From NCBI GenBank assembly GCA_018266875.1, contig JAFDZR010000008.1:1-62705 (forward strand): a stretch of DNA of 62,705 nucleotides. The letters are read 5' to 3'. Positions 45,851 to 54,061 of the stretch are shown here, one piece after another. Below the pieces are notes generated by a model. The model saw only the letters and a program-made list of their open reading frames with translations, had not been told where the DNA came from and searched no databases. Positions within the stretch are counted from its first letter, which is position 1, and every line of letters begins with the position of its first letter. The translations under genes and the position numbers were made by a program. The DNA comes from Bacteroidota bacterium. Lineage in GTDB: Bacteria; Bacteroidota; Ignavibacteria; Tepidaquicellales; Tepidaquicellaceae.

Positions 45851-46344
45851 AAATTAATCGTCTGATTTAATTTTAATAATTTTATTTACTCTGTTATACT
45901 CTTATTCTTTTTAAATATAAGGAGAGAAAAATGAGTGAACGTTTGAGTGAATGCAATTTACTCAATTAAGGAAAAATTTACAATTTAGATTTTGGGTATT
46001 TATGCTGAACTCTCAAAATTCAGGGCTTCCGGAAAATAAGTTTCAAGAAATAATTATTCTGTTTACTTTCCCGTAATTAAATTCTTAAATAGAAAACAAA
46101 TGCTTCCGGATTTATCTTTAAAAAGCTTTTACTCTTCTAAAGGAGGAGCTTACTTCTTTTTATAATAAAAAATCTTCGGTACAGTTACTTTAAAATCACG
46201 CGATCATAAAATGTACAAGAATTTTATCAATTCAGAGCATGTGAATGCGCGCTGGTTCCCGGTTAAGATATTTCAAGTATTAAAATACGCATTACGTTAA
46301 TTGTTTCAGGAGAATATTGAATTTCGTCTAAATAATTATAAGAA
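45851..46344. other. Non-coding gap, nothing specific seen
   Basis: AT-rich and without a credible open frame (the ATG at 45931 opens only 12 codons). It contains the asnB upstream region. No palindrome of note. Confidence 0.45.
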
Positions 46345-47787
46345 CTAATTTTCCAGCTCTGATATTTTTTCATTCAGCCAGTTCTTGCTTTGCATTTCAT
46401 TTCCGGTAATATATTTTTTTATAACATTCAGAACAAATTCATCTTTTCCTTTATTCTTCATATTATATCTGTAATCCGATAATTTGTTGGCAATATTTAC
46501 AAATTTTTCGAATTGCTTTTTATAATCATCCGAAACTGTTTTATCATTTTTAACAAAGTGCCTGCAGGTGTCCGTTAGGTATTTTAGTTCTTCGTAATAT
46601 TCCATTTCATAATATAAGAAAACCTGATAAGTTTTAATATTATACTTATCCATTCCTGAAACATTTAAGCATTTGGATAGGTAATTCATTGCCTCATTAT
46701 ATTTCTTACTTTTAAAGTTAAGATGAATATATGCAAAATTCACTGACAGCTCTTTTATATCTTTTTTTAGCTTTGATTCATATTTTTTTATGAATTGTTC
46801 GCACCAATCGAAATCGCCTGCTGTACAGGCAGAAATTACAATATTCATGAAAATAAAACGGTCTATGTATTTATTGTTGTCAAAGAAGAATAATTCATGA
46901 TCTGCAAATAATTTACTGTACTGATACCGTTCTTTAATAAAAAATAAATTCCCGGCATTGGAATTATTCTTGCAGAAATTTGACAAAGCGGCAGCAAAGT
47001 TATATTTATTTTTTTTGGACAGTTTGTCAAAATTCTGATAATATAAATCTTTGAGTTTGTAATAATTAATTTCAGAATATGGATCATAGACAGTTTTAAA
47101 AGCAAAGAAAACAATATCCGAATAGAAATTTCTGAATTCGGATTCTTCATATGATTTAATGATTACATCAATATTCTTATTGTTTATAGGTTTATTATAC
47201 AAAAAAGATAATTGGTATGAATTATAGTTCTTCTCAAAGAACATAGTATAAAAATATAACGACAGGTTTTTGTTAAACTCATTAAATTCAAAACTTCTGA
47301 ATTCTTTTAAATCATGTTTAAACGGCATATGATCAATTTCTTTTGTCTCAAATAAATAATTGTATAAATAATAATCCGAATCTATATTAAGTTTTTTCAA
47401 TTCATTTTTACATTCCTTAATTTTCTTTTCAGCAAAAGCGGATAAACCCCTCAGCTGATATTGCTCGATAATATTCAGATCCGGATCAAACTTTTTCCCG
47501 GAATGAATTTCCAGATCCAAAAAACTTACTGCCAGTTTATTCAGATCAAAAATAATATTCTTCATAATGCCATAATTATATTCATTTCCGGGAAATAATT
47601 TCCCCCAGATCAATTCCTTGCCAAGCATCTCATTTGAATATTCAGGAGCATATTTCTTTATCTCAAGAAACAGCTTCGTTACGTTTTCTTTTTTATTAAA
47701 ATAAGGCGATCTGACAAAGTCCCCGAACTTTATCAGTTCCTGTTTAGTGAAAGTGCGGAGTATCTCAAGAAGTGAGCTTTTTAGCAT
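46345..47787 (-). CDS. Unknown helical-repeat protein, tandem 'SPYFNK' array member D
   Basis: A 480-residue protein, last of four tandem paralogues. Residues 1-40 are almost the same as in E, F and G (EILRTFTKQELIKFGDFV, RSPYFNKKENVTKLFLEIKK), then GNEYNYGIMKNIIFDLNKL. After ~90 residues the sequence diverges strongly from its siblings but stays helical and Asn/Lys/Tyr/Phe-rich, with TPR-like pairs (FAYIHLNFKSKKYNEAMNYL). The C-terminus SKNWLNEKISELEN is the family end. No signal peptide. It starts 7 bases after member E, so it is in one operon with E. Function unknown. Confidence 0.82.
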   Translation of the reverse strand: MLKSSLLEILRTFTKQELIKFGDFVRSPYFNKKENVTKLFLEIKKYAPEYSNEMLGKELIWGKLFPGNEYNYGIMKNIIFDLNKLAVSFLDLEIHSGKKFDPDLNIIEQYQLRGLSAFAEKKIKECKNELKKLNIDSDYYLYNYLFETKEIDHMPFKHDLKEFRSFEFNEFNKNLSLYFYTMFFEKNYNSYQLSFLYNKPINNKNIDVIIKSYEESEFRNFYSDIVFFAFKTVYDPYSEINYYKLKDLYYQNFDKLSKKNKYNFAAALSNFCKNNSNAGNLFFIKERYQYSKLFADHELFFFDNNKYIDRFIFMNIVISACTAGDFDWCEQFIKKYESKLKKDIKELSVNFAYIHLNFKSKKYNEAMNYLSKCLNVSGMDKYNIKTYQVFLYYEMEYYEELKYLTDTCRHFVKNDKTVSDDYKKQFEKFVNIANKLSDYRYNMKNKGKDEFVLNVIKKYITGNEMQSKNWLNEKISELEN

Positions 47788-47794
47788 ATAAGTC

Positions 47795-49285
47795 TCAGTT
47801 TATAACTTTTAAATTTAGTTCTTTAAGTTTCTCCAAAAACCATTTTCTCTGCATAATAAAAGATTTGCTTATTTCAATATCAAGTTTCTTATAATCATAA
47901 TCATTGAAGTTTTCTCTGAGTTTAAACAGTTTACTGATTAAGTTCAGAAAAACATTTGCAGACTCTTTACTGTTGTCATCAACAGCCTTGTTATTGTTTA
48001 AAAAATGTTTATTTGTGTCAAGTGAATACAAAAATGCATCATAATCATTGAGTTCATAATATATCATAAGCATTAAATTTTTCAACTGATACTTCATATC
48101 AAAATAATTCTGACTGATCTTTGAAATAAATTCCAGTGATTTGTTAAATTCTGATTTAGCAAAATGAACCAGTGCCATTCCGAAATTATAAGAGTTTGAT
48201 CTGGAGATTTCTGGAATCTTATCAAGATATTCTGAGATGAATTTCAAAGTTTCATCACAAGTATCGGCATTACATGAATTATAAATATACATATTAAACC
48301 GGTATTCTCTTAATTTCCCGTTTGGTTCTAAAAATAAATTTCTTGACATCATGGTTTTATAATTATCAGTGAACTCCATAGCAGTGTTAATATCCCCGGA
48401 TTGATTTTCCAGTAAATAGTTATTAAGTCCGGCATACAGACTGATCAGATCTGTATTTGATATTTCATTCCCATATTTATAAAGTGCCTGCTTTAAGTTA
48501 AAATAATTTTCAACATTCTCTTTTGAAGAAATCGATTTGTACAATAAATAATAACAATTCAGAACATTTATATTGCTGCCAGATGAATACTTTCTTGCAA
48601 AATTCATAATCAATTCAATTTCCTCTTGCAGGAAATTTTCAAAAAAAGATTCTATAAAATCATTTTTCTCATCAAAATGTTTGCTGATATTTTTTGATTT
48701 TATATTATTGTATCTTTTAAAACAGCCAAGTAAAAAACTATAAATAAAATATCCGGAAGACTTTCTCTGTACATCTTTATAGTTAGAATCAGGGTTATAT
48801 GAATAATCACTCCAGGCTTTAAGTTCATAAACATTGTTCAGATTGTAATAAATAATTTCAGAGTCTAAATCAATATTTTTAAAGTTTGCCTCGCTGTATA
48901 ATTTTTCAAAAGATGCAAATTTTCGTGACAGTAAATCCAGTATATTTCTTTCGAATAAAGCTTCAAGCAGATCATGTTCGGTTCTGATTTCAATATTTTC
49001 AGAATATTCCAGTCTTATGAATCTCTCTATTAATTTATTTCCATCGTGAATAAGATTTTTCATTATACCATAATTATAATCTTTACCGGGAAATAACTTT
49101 TGCCAGATCTTTTCTTTCTCAAGATTCTCATCTGCAAATACCGGCGCATATTTCTTTATCTCAAGAAACAGCTTCGTTACGTTTTCTTTTTTATTAAAGT
49201 AAGGAGATCTGACAAAGTCCCCGAACTTTATCAGTTCGGGCTTTGTGAATGTGCGGAGTATTTCGAGCAGTGAGCTTTTTAGCAT
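47795..49285 (-). CDS. Unknown helical-repeat protein, tandem 'SPYFNK' array member E
   Basis: A 496-residue paralogue of D, F and G. The N-terminus (EILRTFTKPELIKFGDFV, SPYFNKKENVTKLFLEIKK, then PGKDYNYGIMKNLIHDGNKL) is near-identical to the siblings. The central ~300 residues differ freely (YCYLLYKSISS..., SYNFGMALVHFAKSEFNKSLEF, which is TPR-like). The family end appears as KWFLEKLKELN. No signal peptide or TM segment. The start is taken at the same MLKSSLLE as in all four siblings. Its upstream 62 bases are duplicated upstream of member F. Confidence 0.82.
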   Translation of the reverse strand: MLKSSLLEILRTFTKPELIKFGDFVRSPYFNKKENVTKLFLEIKKYAPVFADENLEKEKIWQKLFPGKDYNYGIMKNLIHDGNKLIERFIRLEYSENIEIRTEHDLLEALFERNILDLLSRKFASFEKLYSEANFKNIDLDSEIIYYNLNNVYELKAWSDYSYNPDSNYKDVQRKSSGYFIYSFLLGCFKRYNNIKSKNISKHFDEKNDFIESFFENFLQEEIELIMNFARKYSSGSNINVLNCYYLLYKSISSKENVENYFNLKQALYKYGNEISNTDLISLYAGLNNYLLENQSGDINTAMEFTDNYKTMMSRNLFLEPNGKLREYRFNMYIYNSCNADTCDETLKFISEYLDKIPEISRSNSYNFGMALVHFAKSEFNKSLEFISKISQNYFDMKYQLKNLMLMIYYELNDYDAFLYSLDTNKHFLNNNKAVDDNSKESANVFLNLISKLFKLRENFNDYDYKKLDIEISKSFIMQRKWFLEKLKELNLKVIN

Positions 49286-49286
49286 A

Positions 49287-49348
49287 AGTTCAATTTACTA
49301 TTATTAAATTAAAATGCTTATTAAATCCATAATTCAACTTTCAACTTT
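49287..49348. repeat. Duplicated upstream region of array members E and F (copy at E)
   Basis: TTCAATTTACTATTATTAAA... to ...TTCAACTTTC closely matches 50839-50901 upstream of member F. It overlaps the 3' end of member F, so tandem duplication carried the upstream region along. A shared promoter or leader is possible. Confidence 0.75.
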
Positions 49349-50837
49349 CTATTGATTCTAATTCTGAAATTTTATCAAGTAACCATATCTTGTACATCAT
49401 TGTATAATCTTTAATATCCTTTCTGAATTTTTCCAGCTCATATTTATCAAATGATTCTCTGAGATTAAACAATTTGTTTATACTATTGTAGAGAATGTCT
49501 GAAACAAATTTGTTGTATGAAGTGACAGATTTGTTTTTTGACAGAAAATGCTTGTACGAGTCTGCAACATAACTAAATGATTCATAGTCATTAAGCTCAT
49601 AATAGTTCATCATCTGAATATCTTTGACATAATGTTTCATTTTAAAAAAGTCATAATTGATCCTTGAAAGATACTCAAGTGACTTGCTGTAATCCTTTTT
49701 CCCGAAAAAAATCAGCGCCCGGGAAAAATTATTATCATTTTCTCTCCTGTCTTCAGGTATTTTATTGCCAAACTTTTTTGCAAAAATTTCAATGCTTTCA
49801 AATTCTTTCAATGAAAATGCAGCCATTATATAGTTTATAAAATCATTCCCTGCTATGATTTCGTTTTCTTCTAGATAGATATTATTTTCAATCATAAGAT
49901 CATAATTATCCAAAATTTCCTTATAGAAATTTATTCCTGAACCGGAGTTACCCCGCTTAATAGATATTAAAGAATTTGTTAAACAGATCAGAAGATCTCT
50001 TAAGTCTTTTTTGGGAATTATATCCAAACAATCATGTAATGATTTTTTAAAATTAAAATGACTTTTTATGTCAGCACCGGTATATATTGCAATGTTCATA
50101 TCGCAAAAACATTTTAATATCAGATAATCTCTTTCGGATTTACCTTTCACATTCTCTAATAATGGAAAAATTAAATTTTGGTTCAAGCCGGTCAGGAAGA
50201 TTTCGGCAGTATTGTCGTTATTCAGGATTTTTTTATAATTATTCGACAGGTAATTATTGAAATATTTATATAAACTTATGATTTCTGAATATACAAGATA
50301 ATCAATTGTCCGGCATGTGAATTCGTATGCTGCCGCAGATCCAATATTATATTGCCTGTTGTACAATGATTTCAAAGAATAAAGTTTTTTTAAGAAATCA
50401 TAGTATTCATCAATACTAAAACCTTCGTTATATAAATCAGGACTATCATAAATTTTCTCAATCATTTCAATTTTTGATGAAAATACTTTTGTTATCTTTC
50501 TTTCTAATAATGTTTTCAAAAGATTGATATTGTTTTCAAGTTTATCATCTTTTGTAAATTCAATAGTAATAAATGATTCGGATAATTTGGTAAGATCGTG
50601 AATAAGATTTTTCATTATCCCGTAATTATATTCCTTCCCGGGAAAGACTGATTTCCAAACCTTCTCTTTCTCAAGATTCTCGTTTGCAAATACCGGCGCA
50701 TATTTCTTTATCTCAAAAAATAATTTAACGACATTTTCTTTTTTGTTAAAATAAGGGGATTGGACAAAGTCCTCGAACTTTATCAGTTCAGGCTTTGTGA
50801 ATGTGCGGAGGATCTCAAGTAAGGAGCTTTTTAGCAT
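49341..50837 (-). CDS. Unknown helical-repeat protein, tandem 'SPYFNK' array member F
   Basis: A 498-residue paralogue closest overall to member G. The N-terminus is shared (MLKSSLLEILRTFTKPEL, VQSPYFNKKENVVKLFFEIKK, PGKEYNYGIMKNLIHDLTKL), with a few substitutions such as F-E-D-F for F-G-D-F. F and G also agree along much of the interior (ITKVFSSK..., LKCFCDMN, KDLRDLLICLTNSL, KHYVKDIQMMNYYELNDYESFSY) and share the C-terminus (KIWLLDKISELES). The predicted all-helical, cytoplasmic fold carries no catalytic motif. Third-position AT richness is extreme. Confidence 0.82.
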   Translation of the reverse strand: MLKSSLLEILRTFTKPELIKFEDFVQSPYFNKKENVVKLFFEIKKYAPVFANENLEKEKVWKSVFPGKEYNYGIMKNLIHDLTKLSESFITIEFTKDDKLENNINLLKTLLERKITKVFSSKIEMIEKIYDSPDLYNEGFSIDEYYDFLKKLYSLKSLYNRQYNIGSAAAYEFTCRTIDYLVYSEIISLYKYFNNYLSNNYKKILNNDNTAEIFLTGLNQNLIFPLLENVKGKSERDYLILKCFCDMNIAIYTGADIKSHFNFKKSLHDCLDIIPKKDLRDLLICLTNSLISIKRGNSGSGINFYKEILDNYDLMIENNIYLEENEIIAGNDFINYIMAAFSLKEFESIEIFAKKFGNKIPEDRRENDNNFSRALIFFGKKDYSKSLEYLSRINYDFFKMKHYVKDIQMMNYYELNDYESFSYVADSYKHFLSKNKSVTSYNKFVSDILYNSINKLFNLRESFDKYELEKFRKDIKDYTMMYKIWLLDKISELESIES

Positions 50838-50838
50838 A

Positions 50839-50901
50839 AATTCAATTTACTATTATTAAATTAAAATGCTTATTAAATCTTTAATTCAACTTTCAACTTT
50901 C
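50839..50901. repeat. Duplicated upstream region (copy at F)
   Basis: Partner of 49287-49348. It is followed by TTTCAAC heptamers and the palindrome GCTTCG-CGAAGC (50914-50925) before member G's stop codon. Confidence 0.75.
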
Positions 50902-50938
50902 AACTTTTAACCCGCTTCGCGAAGCAGGCTTTTAACTT

Positions 50939-52444
50939 TCAACTTTTAACTTTTTTATTACCCGATTCTATCTCAGAAATCTTATCCAGAATCCAATATT
51001 TATTAATGAGTTTATTCTCCTCAATTTCCTTTCTGAACTTTCCAAGTTCATACAAATCAAATGATTCCCTGAGCTTAAACAATTTATTAATATTGCTGCA
51101 AAAAACCTCTGATAGAGATTTGTTATGTGGCTTGACAGATTTATTCTTTGAGACAAAGTGTCTGTATGAATCTAATGTATAGCTGAATGAAATGTAGTCA
51201 GACAATTCATAATAGTTCATCATTTGTATATCCTTTATGAGATGCTTCATATTAAAAAAATCATGATCGATCATAGAAAGATATTCCAGGGATTTGTTGA
51301 ATTCTTTTTTCCCGAAAGAAATATGCGCAAGACAATAAAGGTCAACATTCTCTCTCTTGTCTTCAGGGATTTTGTTTCTGAATTTCGTTCTTAGTTTTTC
51401 AATGCTTTCATATTCTCTAAGAGTAAAAGCAGTTATGATATAGCTCATGTATGCATTCTGCGCCATTAGTCCGTTCTGCCAGAGAAAAACATTATTATCA
51501 ATTTCCATATTATAAATTTCCATCATCTCTTTATTTGAATTAATTCCGGTATTAGTTTTACCCTCTCTTATATTATGTAAAGAATTTGATAAACAGGTCA
51601 GAAGATCACGAAGATCATTTTTTGATAAAATATCTGTGCAATCCTCCAGAGATTTTTTGAAACTGAAGTAATCACTGATGTCGGCTTCAGAGCTTAAAGA
51701 TACATTGATTTCATAAAAACATTTTAAGATCAGGTAATCTCTCCCTGATTTTGATTTTACTTTATCCAATAATTCTGTTATGATATACTTATTCAAGCCT
51801 GTCATAAACATTTCATTAATGTTGTCTTTATCAATAATTTCTTTATCATTTAATGCGAGATAATTATTATAATTTTTATAGGAATTTACAATAACCGTGT
51901 ATATAAAATAAATTCCTGACTCAGAAATGGAATCAAACGGTGCAGATGCCGGAACGTACAACTTATTATACATTGCTTTCAGGTAATTGAGTTTGTTCAT
52001 TGAATCATAAAATTCATTGATCCTGAAACTTTCATTTTTGAAAACAAGGACATCATAACTTTTTTCGACTATGTCATATTTTGATAAAAATACTTTTGTG
52101 ATATGCCTTTCTAATAATGCAGCCAGAAGATCAGTATTGTTTCTCAGCTTTTGGGACTTTGTATATTCATTTGTTATAAACGACTCAGAAAGTTTAGAAA
52201 GATCGTGAATAAGATTTTTCATAATGCCATAGTTATATTCTTTTCCCGGAAACACTTTCACCCAGATCTTTTCTTTTGCAAGATTCTCATCCGAAAATTC
52301 CGGCGCATATTTCTTAATCTCAAGAAATAATTTCGTTACGTTCTCTTTTTTATTAAAATAAGGCGATCTGACAAAATCCCCGAACTTTATCAGTTCGGGC
52401 TTTGTGAATGTGCGGAGGATCTCGAGCAGTGAACTTTTTAACAT
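50939..52444 (-). CDS. Unknown helical-repeat protein, tandem 'SPYFNK' array member G
   Basis: A 501-residue protein, the first (promoter-proximal) gene of the four-gene array. The N-terminus is the shared MLKSSLLEILRTFTKPEL...SPYFNKKENVTKLFLEIKK...PGKEYNYGIMKNLIHDLSKL. The interior parallels member F (ITKVFLSKYD, KNDLRDLLTCLSNSL, MKHLIKDIQMMNYYEL). The end is YWILDKISEIESGNKKVKS; the last codons run into the TTTTAAC heptamer tract, so the extreme C-terminus may have been altered by repeat expansion. It starts divergently from the sorting-domain-only gene at 52693, with a 248-base intergenic region. Function unknown. Confidence 0.82.
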   Translation of the reverse strand: MLKSSLLEILRTFTKPELIKFGDFVRSPYFNKKENVTKLFLEIKKYAPEFSDENLAKEKIWVKVFPGKEYNYGIMKNLIHDLSKLSESFITNEYTKSQKLRNNTDLLAALLERHITKVFLSKYDIVEKSYDVLVFKNESFRINEFYDSMNKLNYLKAMYNKLYVPASAPFDSISESGIYFIYTVIVNSYKNYNNYLALNDKEIIDKDNINEMFMTGLNKYIITELLDKVKSKSGRDYLILKCFYEINVSLSSEADISDYFSFKKSLEDCTDILSKNDLRDLLTCLSNSLHNIREGKTNTGINSNKEMMEIYNMEIDNNVFLWQNGLMAQNAYMSYIITAFTLREYESIEKLRTKFRNKIPEDKRENVDLYCLAHISFGKKEFNKSLEYLSMIDHDFFNMKHLIKDIQMMNYYELSDYISFSYTLDSYRHFVSKNKSVKPHNKSLSEVFCSNINKLFKLRESFDLYELGKFRKEIEENKLINKYWILDKISEIESGNKKVKS

Positions 52445-52692
52445 TGAGGTAAATGTTTTATCAAACTTACTTAATTTTTATTGATTCTTTCTAAGTATAA
52501 ACACTCAATTGCAAAATCCCATCTAAGAAGGTTTTCCGAAAATTATTTTAAATCCTGCGTAAAATAGCACTTTTTATTAAAATTAAACAGTGAGATGCTG
52601 TGAAACCCGTCAAAAAGTTTCTTTTGACAGAGAGAAATTCTGATATATTTTTGTACCAATTAAAATGAAACATTAAAACAAAGGAGAAAAAA

Positions 52693-53103
52693 ATGTTTAA
52701 AGTAAAATTAATAATTTCAGTAAGTGCAATAGTTTTCCTGGTGTCAATCTGTGATTTATATTCACAGGAAATAGTAAAAGTAAATAAAACTGAGTTTGCA
52801 ATTAGTCAAGCCGGTGAAGAAACAGATCCCCAAACAAATTTATTCAAACTTCACAACAGTGTCCCGTCGAGTTATGATAATGTGACAATTATCGAATTCG
52901 AACTCGGCGAAGAAGCGAATGTATTGCTTACTGTCTGTAATTCAAAAGGTGAAATAGTTGAAACACTTGTAAATGATCTGATGGATTCCGGAGACTACAC
53001 AGTTAATTATAAATCCCGTGAAAAAATTGTGACAGGCGAGCTTACTTATAAACTGGAAGTGAAAAGTATTTCGGGTGTGAAGAATGTGTTTGCGGTGAAG
53101 TAA
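52693..53103 (+). CDS. Mini secreted protein: signal peptide plus degenerate sorting-domain-like fold only
   Basis: A 136-residue exported protein with signal peptide MFKVKLIISVSAIVFLVSICDLYSQE. The rest lines up with a T9SS type A domain: FKLHNSVPSSYDNVTIIEF replaces the usual NYPNPFNP strand, VLLTVCNSKGEIVETLVND replaces VxLxVYDxxGKEVxTLVNx, GDYTVNY and ELTYKLEV replace GxYxVxF and GxYxYxL, and it ends VFAVK instead of MVLLK. There is no cargo domain. It may be a stand-alone CTD-like subunit, a decoy or adaptor for the T9SS, or a drifting remnant. It follows a good purine-rich AAGGAG (52680-52685) ribosome site, unusual in this group. Confidence 0.7.
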   Translation: MFKVKLIISVSAIVFLVSICDLYSQEIVKVNKTEFAISQAGEETDPQTNLFKLHNSVPSSYDNVTIIEFELGEEANVLLTVCNSKGEIVETLVNDLMDSGDYTVNYKSREKIVTGELTYKLEVKSISGVKNVFAVK

Positions 53104-53170
53104 CGAGAGACGAAAGACGAGAGACGATAAATTAACATAAACTATTTTTCAAACTAAAAAACACAAAATC

Positions 53171-53794
53171 ATGAAAACATTAAAAAGCAAGCAAGCAAGA
53201 TCACAGATAACTGTATTGAATCAGAATGAATTGATGGAAAAGCCATCAGCTTATCCTACTCTGCCGGTTCTTGGCAAGATAGCAAAAGGAATGGGAATAG
53301 ACATTATCTCTAAAAAAATTGAACTAGGTTTTGTTTTAAATGCACGTGATCCTGTCGCACCAGGTAAGGCAAGGCTGATTGTTCCGGAAAATAAATACAT
53401 GTATAAACAGAATTATTATAAGCCTTTTTATTATGGTTTTAATCAATGGGCATTTGTATTTCAAATGATTGATGCAATATGGGGAAAAGTAACCATTCGT
53501 TTTGAAAGAGGATATCTTCAGGATGGAATAATATTTTTAAGAGTAGGAGGCTTTCTTGATTCTATGTTGGGACGCGGATATAATATTTTTGATGGCAAAT
53601 CCAATGTTTATGTACCTTCCAAACATGGTTCAAATGACTATGGAAAATTTATAAGTCAAACTATACCGGTACTTATACAAAAATCTGCAAACCGATCAGC
53701 TTTACTTGACATAACCATCACGAGCAAACTTGCAAGCTGGAAATTTTTTGATGCTAAATATAGTCCGCTTGTGATAAGCAAGCCAGTTAATTAA
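53171..53794 (+). CDS. Orphan 207-residue protein of unknown function
   Basis: No signal peptide or membrane segment. The first ~45 residues are polar (MKTLKSKQARSQITVLNQNE); the rest is mixed alpha/beta with aromatic-rich patches (YKQNYYKPFYYGFNQWAFVFQ, TIRFERGYLQDGIIFLRVGG). It has no recognisable motif. It lies 67 bases after the mini sorting-domain protein on the same strand and before the first branched-hairpin element, so it may be co-transcribed with the mini protein. Odd for its surroundings in not being obviously exported. Confidence 0.65.
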   Translation: MKTLKSKQARSQITVLNQNELMEKPSAYPTLPVLGKIAKGMGIDIISKKIELGFVLNARDPVAPGKARLIVPENKYMYKQNYYKPFYYGFNQWAFVFQMIDAIWGKVTIRFERGYLQDGIIFLRVGGFLDSMLGRGYNIFDGKSNVYVPSKHGSNDYGKFISQTIPVLIQKSANRSALLDITITSKLASWKFFDAKYSPLVISKPVN

Positions 53795-53914
53795 ATATAA
53801 GACGTGAAACTCCAATTGCCAAACGTCAAATGTCATACGCGAGACGAAAAACATAAAACATAAAAAATAATTCGTAATTATTAATTCATAATTCTTAATT
53901 GCTCTTTAAAAACC

Positions 53915-53972
53915 AGCCCGTGAATTGTACGCGAAACATATTCACTTAATTGCATCGCCGGTATGCGGGGCT
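53915..53972 (+). repeat. Branched-hairpin intergenic element, copy 1
   Basis: The outer stem AGCCC...GGGCT encloses a first hairpin (GTGAAT...ATTCAC) and a second (GCAT...ATGC), giving a three-way junction, with a T-rich tail after it. It lies 90 bases before the S8 protease gene. The surrounding ~150 bases are also shared with copy 2. It may be an RNA terminator/regulatory element or a REP-like repeat. Confidence 0.75.
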
Positions 53973-54061
53973 GATTTTGATTTTTGATTTTGGATTGATG
54001 ATTTTAGATTTAAAAATTTTTAACTTTTAACTTTTAACTTTTAACTAAAATAGAAAATATT

